NCBI GenBank assembly: GCA_030248065.1 | Contig: JASAMV010006225.1 | Coordinates: forward strand, 27,072 to 91,071 | Length of the DNA stretch: 64,000 bases | Source: Rhynchonema sp. JSB1_4 | Taxonomy: Eukaryota > Nematoda > Chromadorea > Monhysterida > Xyalidae | Direction of reading: 5' to 3' | In this document: one piece after another, positions 1-12,506 of the stretch | How positions within the stretch are numbered: position 1 is the first letter of the stretch | Layout: every line of letters starts with the position of its first letter | Program-made: the position numbers and the translations under genes | Notes under the pieces: generated by a model | What the model saw: the letters and a program-made list of their open reading frames with translations, nothing else | Databases searched by the model: none | Told to the model about the DNA's origin: nothing

Positions 1-112
1 ACCACGGCTTCCAGATAATGTCCGGTTGCATTATTTGTGCTGCATTCTTGGCAGCTAAAGTGTGCAGATGTAAACTAAGCCGTGACATAAACTTTGCATT
101 TTCCACTTACTC

Positions 113-1896
113 ATGAATAACTCAGTTCTTCGTGTTGGTCTGACTCCATTTGAGCCATGGTCCAACTACTGTTTGAACGAAACTTTGGGGCTTACGGCCA
201 GTTGTCAACGTCCAGGAGTTGGACCCGAAGTCTTGGGGCTGATCGCCGAAAGGCTTGGGATTCAACTACAGTTTGTCAAAGTTCAACAGCCTGTTTTCTG
301 GGGTTCACTTAACGATGGTAACTACACAGGTAGATATGCGCACCGTTGTTTACGACGTTGTCCTGTGGCTGATGGCACCCTTCAAAATGCTGCCCTCATT
401 TCAGGTGTGTTTGCCTCACTTGCCAATGGGGAGTATGACACTGCGTCCAGCATGTACTACATTCTGAATGCACGTCGACCGCATTTTGATTTTACGTATC
501 CGATTGGTTTTGCGGCTGACATGATGGTTGTCCACGATCAGAAGGAATTCATTCAGGAGTCACTCAAACTTGCTCAAGTGTTTGAACCTGCCATTTGGTT
601 GGCTTTCGGCGCGCTGTACCTGCTTTTGCCAATCTTGTGGGCAGTGTTCCGGTGCGCAAGGGGTTTCAAGGGATTTATGTGCAAAAATTTATTTGATTGA
701 TGAACGTTGAGCAAATTTTAAACACAAAAAATTCTTTGTCATTTATCAGCCAGCTTCATCCGACCACCATGGGTGCCTGGCAGGCCGTACAATTATTGCT
801 CGATCAAACCACTTATGAGCAAGGCCAAACAGACTTGACATTCATTTCCACGACGTTGCTGTCTTCCGCATCTCAACTAACGGTCTTTGCATTCCAAGGG
901 CTCTACGCTGTCAATCTGCTCGGCCAATTGCTCCATCAGCCCATCCATGCCTCGCATATTGACGATGCTGAGCAATTACTCAACATGCTCAAATCGAAGC
1001 AAAGTCAATTAATTGCCACTTTTGACATCGAAAACTTTCTGGAGGCAGCTGCCGAGCAAGACGGGTTCTACAAGCAGCTCTTTGCAGCCGTGCGAAGCAA
1101 CGGGTATGAGCTGGAATCGAATGAGACCCGGCTAATCGAACGGCTGCATCAAGAGCCCTTTATCTGGATGGCCACAGAACCAAAGGCCAGTCGGGTAGGT
1201 CTTATTTATTCTTTTAATCTTAGACCAGGTCGTCAACTCTTGTCGTGAACTCAGTACGGCCTGTAAAGTTGTCAACTCTGATCGCGCGGTATCCAGCGCC
1301 ATGTGCAGTATGTTTTGCTGATGGTGTTACATAATGTTTCTCATACTCATTTGGGACAGCTTTGGTCTGTAATGTCGTTGTTGTATCATCAAATGCACGC
1401 CACCCACGTGCATTACGCAAGCAGACGCGTGCTGGGCTGAGTTAACGACGAAAGTCGACGATCAGAGTTAGCGACTTAGCAATTATGTAGCCCTTTTATA
1501 TGTCATACTGCGGTGATTTTGTAAATATATAACCATCCAAGTTGGTGCTCTCAGGCAACGGAAGAAAGCTGTGAACTAGCGGCGGTAGCGGTGCCCGAGA
1601 TACGCGAAGACAACGCGTACGGGTTTATTCTGGCCAAAGGTTCGCGCTGGAAACAAATTCTCGACCCGCATGTTGCTGAAGGACAAGCCCTCTGGTCGCG
1701 CATCGTGCGCAAATACGAGAACCGAGTTAGCTGCCGTGAGAAACGTGCGCAACGGGAATGGCATGAGATGAAAATCAATCATTTTTTAAGTCCATTCGTT
1801 TTATTGTTTTTCTGTACTTTCGTGTCTTTGTTGTCATTTCTTGTTGAACTTTTTGTCGTAACCATTTGCAGAGCTTTTAACCAGTGGATTTGCTGA
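113..1896 (+). CDS. Ionotropic receptor / ionotropic glutamate receptor-like protein
   Basis: The model has four exons, 113-329, 405-651, 750-1194 and 1555-1896, whose intron phases agree, giving about 416 residues. The N-terminal half (from LRVGLTPFEPW, through VFASLANGEYD and FDFTYPIGF) resembles the S1 ligand-binding lobe of ionotropic glutamate receptors. A hydrophobic helix follows (FGALYLLLPILWAVF), then the S2 lobe with VPEIREDNAYGFILAKGS, and a final membrane helix rich in F, L and V near the stop. This order (S1, channel region, S2, last helix) is the family's. The protein would be a plasma-membrane ligand-gated channel or a divergent chemosensory IR. There is no signal peptide before residue 1 and a possible 3' splice site (AACTCAG) overlaps the first codons, so an upstream exon may lie outside the window. 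The first intron is 75 bp and open in frame, so its removal is inferred from the family pattern. Ligand is unknown. Confidence 0.75.
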
Positions 1897-2095
1897 CGAA
1901 TTTGTTAGTACTAAATTGAGTGATGAAATCCGCTTCTGAAATGACAACTTACAGAATAAACAAGCGCCATCGATTTTGCCCTCCCCATCTGAACACTTGT
2001 CCGAATTGAGGCGATGCTGTAGCTCTGAAGGGTAGAAAGTTGAGAATAAAAATCCTAAAAATAATAACCGCACTTTTTAAAAGAATGAATTATAG

Positions 2096-5000
2096 CTAAC
2101 TTCTTGTCTTGCCATTAAAAGAAGAGCAACATTGAAAGCCTCGACGTTCAAAGCTGTAAATGCACGCGTGGCCAGGACTGCAGCCTGATGCTACTGGGTT
2201 GCACAACTGCACCACTCCTGTTATTGCCATTTCCGGTTTCGAGCCAACGGGACAACCCGATTGTCCTATTGAAGTCGAACCGCCCGATTTGGATTCACCT
2301 GCGTCGTCAAAATGTTTCACATTTACAACGCACATTGTGGAAGGAAAAAAAGTATTCTAAAAAAACTCAACTGCCATGGAGAATAGGAAACCGGGACCGT
2401 AGTTCAACGAACCGGGGGAACGTGAAGAAGAAGTAGCATAAACCAAAAGATAGAAAGAAAGATGAACACAACGCACAACAGTACTGCATCTGGTATCGTT
2501 GGCTGTACATGCAGTCGTAACCGGTTGGACAAGGATTACTGATCACATGGCACCATCTGGGATTAGTCGAGCCAAAGGTGATGTAGGCCGGTTGGTCAGG
2601 GGGACAGTAACCTAAACATATTGACATGATTTAATTTTGTTTTCATTCTGTTTTTTTTGTTTTTACTTTGATTTCGTCATAATCGCAAGCGATGTAGAAA
2701 AGACAGTTGGAAAATATATGTAGGTAAGTTGAAGACATACAGAAGAAAACAAGAACTTCTTAAGATTGGTTGTAATTAAGCAGAAACTTCTCTGAAAAAT
2801 GAGAGCTGTTTGTTTGACTCAAACACGACAACACTGCAACAAGTTTGGGTAAGTAATGTAAACGCAAGCATTCGGAACTTCATGAGTTTTATTCAAATAG
2901 AGGTGGTTAAAAAGCTGACGCATGCATTGGTCAAATGGTAGCACACACACCAATATCATCACACAAAGCACTGGGGTATGGTTGGTCGATGTTTTCCGTC
3001 GCAGGATTGGAGGCAACACGCGTTCATTTACCTGCATTCAGCCCACTGCAGCATAGGAACTGTCCGGGCTGAGTGCTTGCCTGACACGTGTAACCGAACG
3101 GACAGACAGGGTTGGCAGCCGAACAGATTTGAGCCGGATTTCCTGATTGATTGATGTGAATCTTCATGCTCGTTTAGTTGACGTAGTTTCATAAATAGTT
3201 TCAGCTGCAGCTGCAATTCCAGGCGATGCTGAGACTGTACAGCTGAGAAAGACACAAGTGGATTTTGCATAGCACCTTGTTGGGCCTAAGCTCACGATCG
3301 CCTGGAATCACAGCTGCAACTGCACGTAGTACTTACCAAATGGTCGGCCACCGTTTGCGCATGACGATGGGAATAGTGAGTTGCCACCTCCAATGCCTGG
3401 AATCAAAATGGCGTTATTGATTTATGGACTGAAGGTAAAAGTTTGACTATCATTACGCGTTGTCAAACAAAATGTTACACGTACCTTCAAGGGCAGAGGC
3501 ACAGAAACTATGGCTCTACAATCACAGCATGCTTTCGAGGGACATGACAGGAAAGCTTTCGGCTCCACGACTATCCCACCTTGTTGGAATTCATGTGGTC
3601 CGAGTAAAGGACACTAAGGTTAAATTCTATTTTTTTCGTTGTGGTGAAATTTTATGGTGTGAATTTGTGTTTTCTAACGTTCAATATTCAAAGGTTTAAG
3701 GGGTCGATTTTTATTTTTCATGCACATTGGGTTAAGTCATGCAACAAGGGTAAGTATCAAAGACATCAATTATGATTCAGGGGTGCAAACAGCCAAAGTA
3801 GAAGGTAACAAGCTCGAGGTAAGATGGGAAATCTGACAATTACAATCCCGTTTAAGCACGACAAACGGTTGACAATGCCTACTTTTTTGCATTGTTGGTT
3901 TTGCCAACAGTTCTCGTGCTTTATTCAAAGATGCAATCCAGAGAACAATGTCAGACTAGCATAACAGACACACCACACCACTTCGCATGCAATAGGTATT
4001 GTCCACAATAGGTTCAAAGCCTGACGGGTGTCAACGTCACACAAACAAGGGTTAGGTAACAAGCAAAGGGTAACAATATTGCGTGGGGAAGATTTCAGTT
4101 TTTGGGGGAGGAAATCACAGAAAATACATTACCATGCACAATTACATGCGTTTAATTCTCAGTACAGTACGACAACATTGTTCAATAGTTTAATATCACG
4201 ACACGGGTTACGACGGTACAATTTGAGAGTATAAAATACGGTTGGTATGTGCTGCTTCGCATGCATGCATGCAACTAACCGACGGTGCAGCACAAGAACA
4301 CATTGGGAATGGTGCTGGCGTCACATTGGTAACCGGCCGGACAGAGGGTCGAGGACGGGTCCGGACATTGAAGGGGCAGATCGGCGCCCTGAATTTGAAA
4401 GGAAAGTTAATGTTTGACGCGAGAAGAATTTAGCTTTGTCGAATGAAGTTCAAAACATAGACATACCACATAGATGTAGGCCTCAGAGCCAGGTCGTTGA
4501 CAGTAAGGTGATCCGGAGGGTGCAGCCGTAGTCGCAGTCATGTCCGGACAACAATACTCCAGACCGGGTGTTCGCGCCGGCTGACAACTGAAGAATATGG
4601 CAAACTTTTGCATTATTTTTTTGCTTTTGGACAAAAAATAAAATATAGACCCTCACGTGAAGGTGTTGGGGCACGTTGCGGGGCACAACGTCGGCTGGGT
4701 CTGTCCGGGTGCAATGTACGGGATGATGCCACTCGAGCATCGCGGATTGGCTGGGATAGCTGGCCGTTGGCAGCAGACTGCGTTGCCCGCTGAGCCCTGA
4801 CAAGACAAAACAGACGGTAATCTGGTTACATGATGTTTCAACAGTCAGTTTAATCAAGAGCAAATGACAACAGAAAGCAAGAGCAACAGAAAAAATGCCG
4901 CACCTGTTGACAGCTGTATCCATTCGGACATCCGCCGGCCTGTCCGATGGTGCACTGGGTCTGAATGTTGGATCCTGGCGGCGAATAGGCGGGTGCGCCG

Positions 5001-8000
5001 TTCGGACAGGTGTCTTGTGGCGCCTGCGGTTAATATTGTTTCGGCATAATAATATTTTTGTCAACAGTTTTCTTGCAAAAAAAATCTAAATCTAAACGCA
5101 CTTGTTGACAGCACAGCGTGACGCCGGGCACATTCGACTGCACACATTGGTGATTTTCGGGACAGCCAGTTTCCGGCGAACAGATGAACGGGGTTTGCGA
5201 TTGCGGGATCAGATAGGCTGTGCCTTGGTTGCACGACTGAAACATTGTTGTTGGTAGGGTGTGATTTGAGAACTTGTGATTGGAAGTTTGAGATCTCTAA
5301 AGATTTGTGCTGAGGAAAACCTGTGATAGTTCACATATGCATAGGTATAACTTTCTTTTTGTGACATATGACTGACTTAGTCGGAAGTTCTTTTGGGGAG
5401 ACACCGCACACACACACCCTTACCAATGTCGATCTGCAACATACACCTCTGCTTGTACTTTGCATGTTTTGCATACTTTTCAGACAATTATAGCCGGTAG
5501 GGCAAGTGAATGGCAAATTGATATAGCATTGCTGGTTATTATTTGGGGAAGCCGCGTTTGCGGGACAAAGGGAATTGGCATTGACGGTTGATGAACTGAA
5601 TCGGCAGCATAATGACACCGAAGGAATGGGGCGTGCGGGCACGCAATTGCTATTAGAGGGGCAAGACTGTGAGCCGGGAAAGCCGCACTGTTGTGGAATG
5701 GAAGTGCCGGGGATGTAAACGGGAAGCAAGTGATTGGAATGACATTCCTGCAAACATAGAGCATATTTGGGAAGCTTGGGAACGCAAACAATCAGCACCG
5801 AACGAACCAAATAATAAATAAAGCGAGCCAACCAAATTAATCTGACAGCAAGTGCCCGACACCGAATTAATGCCCATCACCGTGTGGCGGATACAAACGT
5901 ACCCGTGCGGGCAAGCATTAGGTCCGTTCACTGTGCACTGCCCGTTCAGACCGGGGACATTGAGCGGGCAAGCCGGCCCAGTTGTAGGGACTCCGCTGCT
6001 GCAACACAGCGCCACAGCTGGGTTGCCAACTGAACGCACGCACAGAGTTCCCGCTGGGCAAGACGTGGGGAAGCCAAATGACGGGTTGCATGTGAAGGGT
6101 CGATCGAGAGTGCCCGGCATGATGGCAGGGCGCTGCCCGGGTGGGCATTGCTGAAATCAGGCGAACGGGGAAAGCATGTGCGGCACGCTCAGGCATGGAT
6201 AAGGAAAACATCAAATAATAAACAAACGTAGTCAAGAAAAGCATGCAAATAATCAAACTAAGCATCATAAGCGGCACACACAAACCAAAAACAGCTGACA
6301 ACAGATGCCTCTTGCCGGATAAGTTAACGAAGCAGCTGAAGAACTGATGCAGACAAACGTGGGCGGGCAGTCGTTGGCCTGGTTGACGGAACATCCCACT
6401 TGGGTCTTGATGGCCGGAGCATCCGTCGGGCATTCAGTGATGCCGGGTGTCGTCGACTCACAACAAACAGACAGACCGCGTAGGGTCGAACCCTGACACT
6501 CGGACGTCCACGGACACGGCTGCGCCACGCCGACACCGCACACTTGCACTTGACTGGTCGTACCCGGTAGGATGACGGCATTACTGGTTAGACACAACTA
6601 GAACACACCAAGAAAATGTGAGCATGTAACTTGAACTTATTTTAGCTTACATACATATTAAGGACAAATTAATAGTAAGCACTTGTAACTATAGTTATTG
6701 AAAGCAAGCACAAGCTGATCATAAATAAGCATGCGATAGCCGATAACTGAACGTCACAGCAAGCAAAGCAAGAATGTCATTCCATCTGAATGTTTTCGAA
6801 CACATAGTAATTTTTAAATTATTGATTTCTATGGGCTAAGTTCGTTACTCACAGACATCAATGCTGGCAGTCACAGTACGTCTGCACGAAAAGAAATTTT
6901 TATGGGAACATCATATTGTCGCTTTACACTGACCGGGAATCCTTGACAACAGACACCCTGCGCGGGTTGGTTCGGCGGGCCACCAACGGCGGGCATGCAG
7001 CTGCTGCCCTGGGGACATCCGCCCGCAGCATTGACTTGGCATCGACCACTAGCTGGCGCGTTGTTTGGACACGAACCGGGACCCTGACAGCACACGTTGT
7101 TCTGGCATTCGAATCTGAAAGTGGCTTGAACAAGTATTTTTAAATTTTTTGCTAAATCTGGCCCCATTCAAAAACACCAACCCTTGAGGACACGACCCCT
7201 GAAATCCGGGGGTGCACGACACTGGATTGGTGTTACCCTGAGCGACAAAGGCGGGTGTGCCGTCTTGGCACATGGTCGGGCCGGAGCAACAGATCGGTTG
7301 ACCCATCGACGACATGGTGCACTGACCTTGCATGCAACTGCCCGGGACATTCAGACTGCACAGCGACGTGCCGGACAGGTCTGAAATGCGGGGATACTCC
7401 GTCACATGGGTTAGATGGTTGGAATTCCAGCTAAAATGGGGGCTTCTTCGCACATGGTGAGTTTGGGGCAGGTTGGGCTCGGCATGATTCACCAAGGTGT
7501 TAGTTTCTACATGTCAATGGTGAATAAGGTAATATGGGATCCCAGGGTAAAAAAAATGTTAAATCCCGCTATCTACAACAATGTTAAAACACAAGCACTG
7601 TTAAGACATGTGAGTCTACCCGCTAATGTACCCGTACTCTCTTGTCCCGGCGGACAGTCGCCGAAACCGCCGCCCTCGCAGAACTGCTGACACGAAGCGC
7701 GGTCGCGGAATCGATTGTTGTTGCCGCCGCAGCCCGAGAACGAGAATGGCAGACATTGACGTGTGATCGAGTTGTAGTAGTACATCTGCTGGGTGCCCAC
7801 CGACGAGGTACACACCACGCCGGGGTTCATGCCCAAACGGCACACCGTGTCTGCAAACATGAGATGGGATGTGTGAAACATCGCAAGGATAAGTATTCTT
7901 GAGATTGAACCGACTGAATGCTCAGCATTCATAGAATCTATTGATAGACGATGGAGCCATGTCATTCAAATGGCACGAAAGACTTCAATGTGCAAATTAT

Positions 8001-9740
8001 ATAACAGCACAATTGTTTCTAGAGAGAGTGTGCAACACAAAAAAATGTAACAAAGGTCAAGCAACTACAGTGTAAGGTTCAAGTGCCTTTCTAAATCTAC
8101 ACACAGCGTGTTGTCAACACAAACTTGGCACGGCGCAGCAATAACTGGTTGATCCAGATGGCGTGCACTGGTAGTTCGATGGACAGGTCAGTCCTCCGAA
8201 ACACGACTGAATGCTGCCGCTGGGGTCCTTCAAGGGCTCGCCCGCTATGCACACTGCAACAACAGTGACCTATATATTTTTTGTCGGTTGTGCCATCATC
8301 TTGATCTGAGAACCGGGCTCCGATTTCTGTGTTGTTGTCTGAGTGCATTGGGTTACGGTATTAAGTCTTATACGGTAGGTTACGGTACTTGTCATTTCGC
8401 ACACCCGCTCGCACTCGTGTTTGGTGCGAAAATTGTTGTCATTCCCCTCGCAGCCCCGGTATTCGAACTCTTCGCAACGTTTCGTGTGTTTGTTGAAATG
8501 ATAGCGAACGAATGTGATGCCCGGGAAGCATGCGATGCCGAAGTCGGCTTCTTGACGGCAGAAATTTTCTGAACAAAAAAACGAAATAGTTTTATCAAAC
8601 AACTTCCAGAAAAAAGCACGAACACAAACCCGGTCTGGGACAGCAGAGTTCAGAATTATCGAGTCCAAATTTCGGCACCACACAATCGTAGTCCGGAGCA
8701 CAGAGACTGTAAAGTTCGTTACCTGTTGAGTCACACACGCTGACCACCGCAATGTCTCGTTGATGCGGTTGGCCGAATGGACACATGCCTGTGTGTGTGT
8801 GAAACATCACATTTGCACACGCTTCAGGTTCTCAAAAAGGATTTTCTTATAACGTTTATCTCGTCTCACTACTGAAGAGCGCTAAAAGCAACAAACTTAC
8901 GACTCATACAAAAGTAGTCGCACTGTGCCAACGTCAAGAAGTTGTTCTCCCCGCCGCCACACCCATGGAACATGAACGGCTCGCATTGAGCCGAACGAAT
9001 GTTGTAGAAGTACCTCGTGTGTACCCCGGATGCAGCCGTGCAGTTGGCACCCTGGTTCACTGGTTGCGTGCAAATGGACTCTGAAACAATAATTAAGCTG
9101 TTATTGTTTGCTCAACTGATAAAATATGATCAAAAACTTTGACGACCAACCCTCATTCGGACAGCAATAGGTCTGATTGTTCCTGATGTTTCGTATGCAT
9201 TCGTAGCCTGACCGACAAGGTGAGATGTCGGAGCAGGAAAACGAGGGCAGCGGGGTGCCAGATGGGCACACATCTGTAAAGTTGTCATTTTTTTGAAAAA
9301 TTTTGTGAAAATAAATCTGATAAAGAAACTGAGAATCATGCAAACTCACATCACATGCATGCCATGCATCACCACTTGATTATCGTATCTGGAACTAAAA
9401 ACATTGAACCCGCTCTCCCCAAATTTGTTCCTCAAAATGACATGCACCCACAACACTGTCGGACAAACACGGACACAGGCATCGAACACCGGACTCAGAC
9501 CAGGACTCGGACACAAACCAATATTACCATAACCAAGCCATTTCCTCTCACCATTGTCCAATCCGGGACAACAGCCACTTTGGAATCCGCTGACAACATT
9601 CGGCGTGCAGGTGAATCCGTTGGGGCACACCCCGTTGGCACTACAGATGACGGGCAAGCCGCCACTCGTCAGGGGCACGCCACCGGTTGGGCAAACCCCC
9701 ACTGTGCTCGCACCTGGTATAGTCGGTGGGAAAGACATTT
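2096..9740 (-). CDS. Secreted multi-domain protein: lustrin-type cysteine-rich repeats with three Kunitz domains
   Basis: About 20 short exons on the minus strand encode repeats of the form CP-x-NPxxC...CPxGYxC...YCC, the lustrin cysteine-rich repeat, often paired with a shorter QxC...CPxG...GVCCQ unit. Good examples lie at 6310-6600, 5838-6152, 5434-5752, 4905-5242 and 3031-3152. Three Kunitz (BPTI) domains with all six cysteines and GCGG or GCEG cores lie at about 8900-9082, 8392-8572 and 7660-7853. The last exon ends NGKTRS-stop at 2096. This combination is known from nematode extracellular matrix or cuticle-associated protease inhibitors. The residue after the second Kunitz cysteine (P1) is Thr, Phe and Thr, not Lys or Arg, so trypsin inhibition is unlikely. 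No signal peptide is visible at the first exon (near 9740), so this may be the continuation of the gene at 9924-12506. Individual exon edges are approximate. Confidence 0.75.
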
Positions 9741-9923
9741 GTGCTGGCTCTTTGATAGATCAGCAGAAAAAATAATTGGCGAACACAAAAAAAGCGCAAA
9801 AACAAATTATATAAGCCACAAAAAATAAACCGAGGAGGCAGAGCGGTGTGGGCGGATCGCGGCTGAAAGTCTGATATGTAAATTTCTAAAGAGAACTAGT
9901 AATTTGAAAGAAAGCCGGAAAGT

Positions 9924-12506
9924 TTAGTGACGTCGTTTGTGCAAACCATCAGCAACGGTATTGTTCGCACCCGGGTTTCCAACGCCGCCGCCCCCGTTGT
10001 TGCCGAATCCGCCGTTCCCACCGTTTCCGCCTCCGAAACCGCCATTACCTCCCCCACCCTGGCAGCAGATAAGTGATCCGACAGTGTTGCTGCGCATACA
10101 ACTGTAGCCGTTGGGACAGTTCGATTGTTGATTCTCCGTGTAGCACACCTGTGTGGGATGTCGGGAAATGGGTGGATGGGTACGGTATGTATGTAGTTGG
10201 TTACGGTACATGGGTAGGCGTACTGTAAGTCCGGTATTACACGCATCACACTGATGAAGGTCATTTCTCAAAATTCACTACAAAGTTGATTTTTGCTTCA
10301 TTGAAACATCAGCTACGCTGTGGTTCGACTTGTTACACATTATCACTGAAGATTGTCTAACTTTCTTGAGAAAAGAGAGCTCAAAAAGGCATCGTATGAC
10401 GGCAGAGCCAAGGGATGTTGTCTTCCCTGAATTCCCAAGGCCAACCAACCAAATACGGGCTTCCGAACGCCTGTGCACCATTGGGACAGAATCCGCCATT
10501 GCCGCCACCACCACCTCCGCCACCTCCCTGACAACAGTAGAACAGACCGGTTGGCTGGTAGACCGTGCATTGGAAACCTGAATCAATTTTTTATGTTTTT
10601 TCTGTAAGTTTTTATCTGATTCGATCGATTTCAACAACAAGAGTGTATTAGTGACACGGTGATCGATGTACCCACCTTGAGGACAGCTGTTGAATCCCTG
10701 CGGGTTGCAGTTCATGGGAATGCCATTCTGCATGAATGGTGATCCGATGCCGCAAACGGCTGCAAGAAAAACACGTTGGGTTCAATGTTTTTGTGGCAAA
10801 AATGGAACTCAAAAAATAATCGTTCCTCAAGAGAGTGTTAACCAAGGTTAGCAAAAAACGGCAGCAAGAAGTATCTATACTACGTAAGCTAATACAAACA
10901 AACAAAGCAAAAAAGCATTTCTGTTAGCCAAGCATCAACCTAGACTGGTGGTAATCGGGAACACCGTGCCCGTCTGCGTGCCCGGCACACAGCAATAGGC
11001 GTTGCCAAATGCGTTCGATTGCAGGCACGTCGCTCCGATGGGACAGTTCTGCACGCCCGCATTACAGGTCATGGGCAGGGGAAGCAGAGTGCTCTGGGGA
11101 AGCACGCTGTAACCAGACGGGCACAGGTCTGAAAGCGAGGACTTCTATGGCAGAAACTTTTATTAATTTTAAGAAAATAAGTAAAATTAAAGTAAAATAA
11201 GCGTCGATTTAGGGTTCACGGGTGGTCAAACTTGTCGATCCGAGACTCAACGAGAACACGCTGTTGTTCGGATCACCGATGACGAAACTGAACTGGCGTT
11301 TCTTTCGTATTAGGGCTGGAATTGGGGGTGATTAAAAAAGCTAGATAGACCTTTTCATGGATTTCAGCGAAGCAAATTAGAACGCCTGTTAGTACTTTGA
11401 GCACTAAAAATAATTCAAGCAGCACACACAGCAAGGAAAATGTCAGAGCAACGAAGGATTAATCAAACAGAACTTTATTTTTTTAGAAAAAGAGCAATTT
11501 TACTGTCCATCCCTACTTGTCTGCCTTCGCACAATGTCCCTTTGCGAGTCATCGCTGAGCAGAATGCGTTCTTTGTTGTTGCTTGTGCACTGGGATGTGG
11601 TCTTGTTGAACCGTTCGCCGTGTGGACAATTTATGCGCACAAGTTTACTGAAATTTTGTTCGTCTGTTCAATTGAAATTTTGGCTTGATCTTCTATGAAA
11701 TTAAAAAATTTATTCACTTTAAACATTTATAAAAAAATTCATGAACTAAAAATTTCAATAAAGTTAGAAATATTGTACCAACCCCTGGAGTGAACAGTAG
11801 TAGTATGAGCTGGAGTTGTGTGGGTCCGGCTGACGTTTCGTGTCACTTGGGTTGCATTCCAATTTCGCTACGATTGGTCCTGAAAAGCTTTTTTGAAATT
11901 TATAATTTTTATAGTTATAGTTTATTTTGTGCACATTTATCAGCTTTCTACGGCGGTCTTAGCACAGTATTGTTGCCTCCTTGGTCCGTATCGTTGCTCG
12001 GAGGTCGTTCAACGAAATCATCACCCAACTACCGTAACCTTGATTGATATACCGTAATGCCCTCCTCCACATTTCCCGCAAAAATAGGGGGAATTAATAG
12101 TCAATACAAGGTTTTTCTATTGTGTTTGTGTGCAAGACTGGCTCTTTTGTCAACAAAACAGCCCCAGACAGGGAACCAGCCACTTGACGCAACAACAATA
12201 GAAAATTTTGCATTGTGTCGCTTTTTACAGTTTTCTCGAAACTGATTAGAAAAAAAGGGAAAACGTGATTAAAATGAAGCACGGAAACTGATCTAGAAGT
12301 TGGAGAAAGATGAAGCTGTTGTGACGTATGTACATATGTATGTATGCGACGTCTTCAAGAAAAGCCTTACTAAACTAAGAATATTTCTTGTGATTTTTTT
12401 ACGTCGATGGAGCTAAACAAGGCTTAAAAGGGTCTTCCCAACCCCCAAGCAACTCACCCACGCAGGCAACCGCAATTGTGACCAATGCCAGCAGCTGCTT
12501 GGACAT
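9924..12506 (-). CDS. Secreted cysteine-rich protein with signal peptide and glycine-rich tail
   Basis: Exon 1 (12458-12506) encodes MSKQLLALVTIAVACV, a clear signal peptide. A candidate second exon near 11231-11313 contains a dibasic IRKKR site typical of propeptide cleavage. Cysteine-rich lustrin-type repeats follow at 10940-11128, 10676-10759, 10450-10577 and 9924-10148, with motifs such as CPIGATCLQS...YCC and CPNGYSCMRS...ICC. After the last repeat comes a Gly/Asn-rich tail and the basic end LHKRRH-stop. The estimated product is about 250 residues, secreted. It lies directly upstream of, and on the same strand as, the Kunitz/lustrin exons that begin about 9740 and lack their own signal peptide. 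The HKRRH exon could therefore be the true end of a short gene or an alternative last exon of one very long gene. No strong splice donor was seen in the glycine-rich tail, which favours a true end. Confidence 0.65.
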
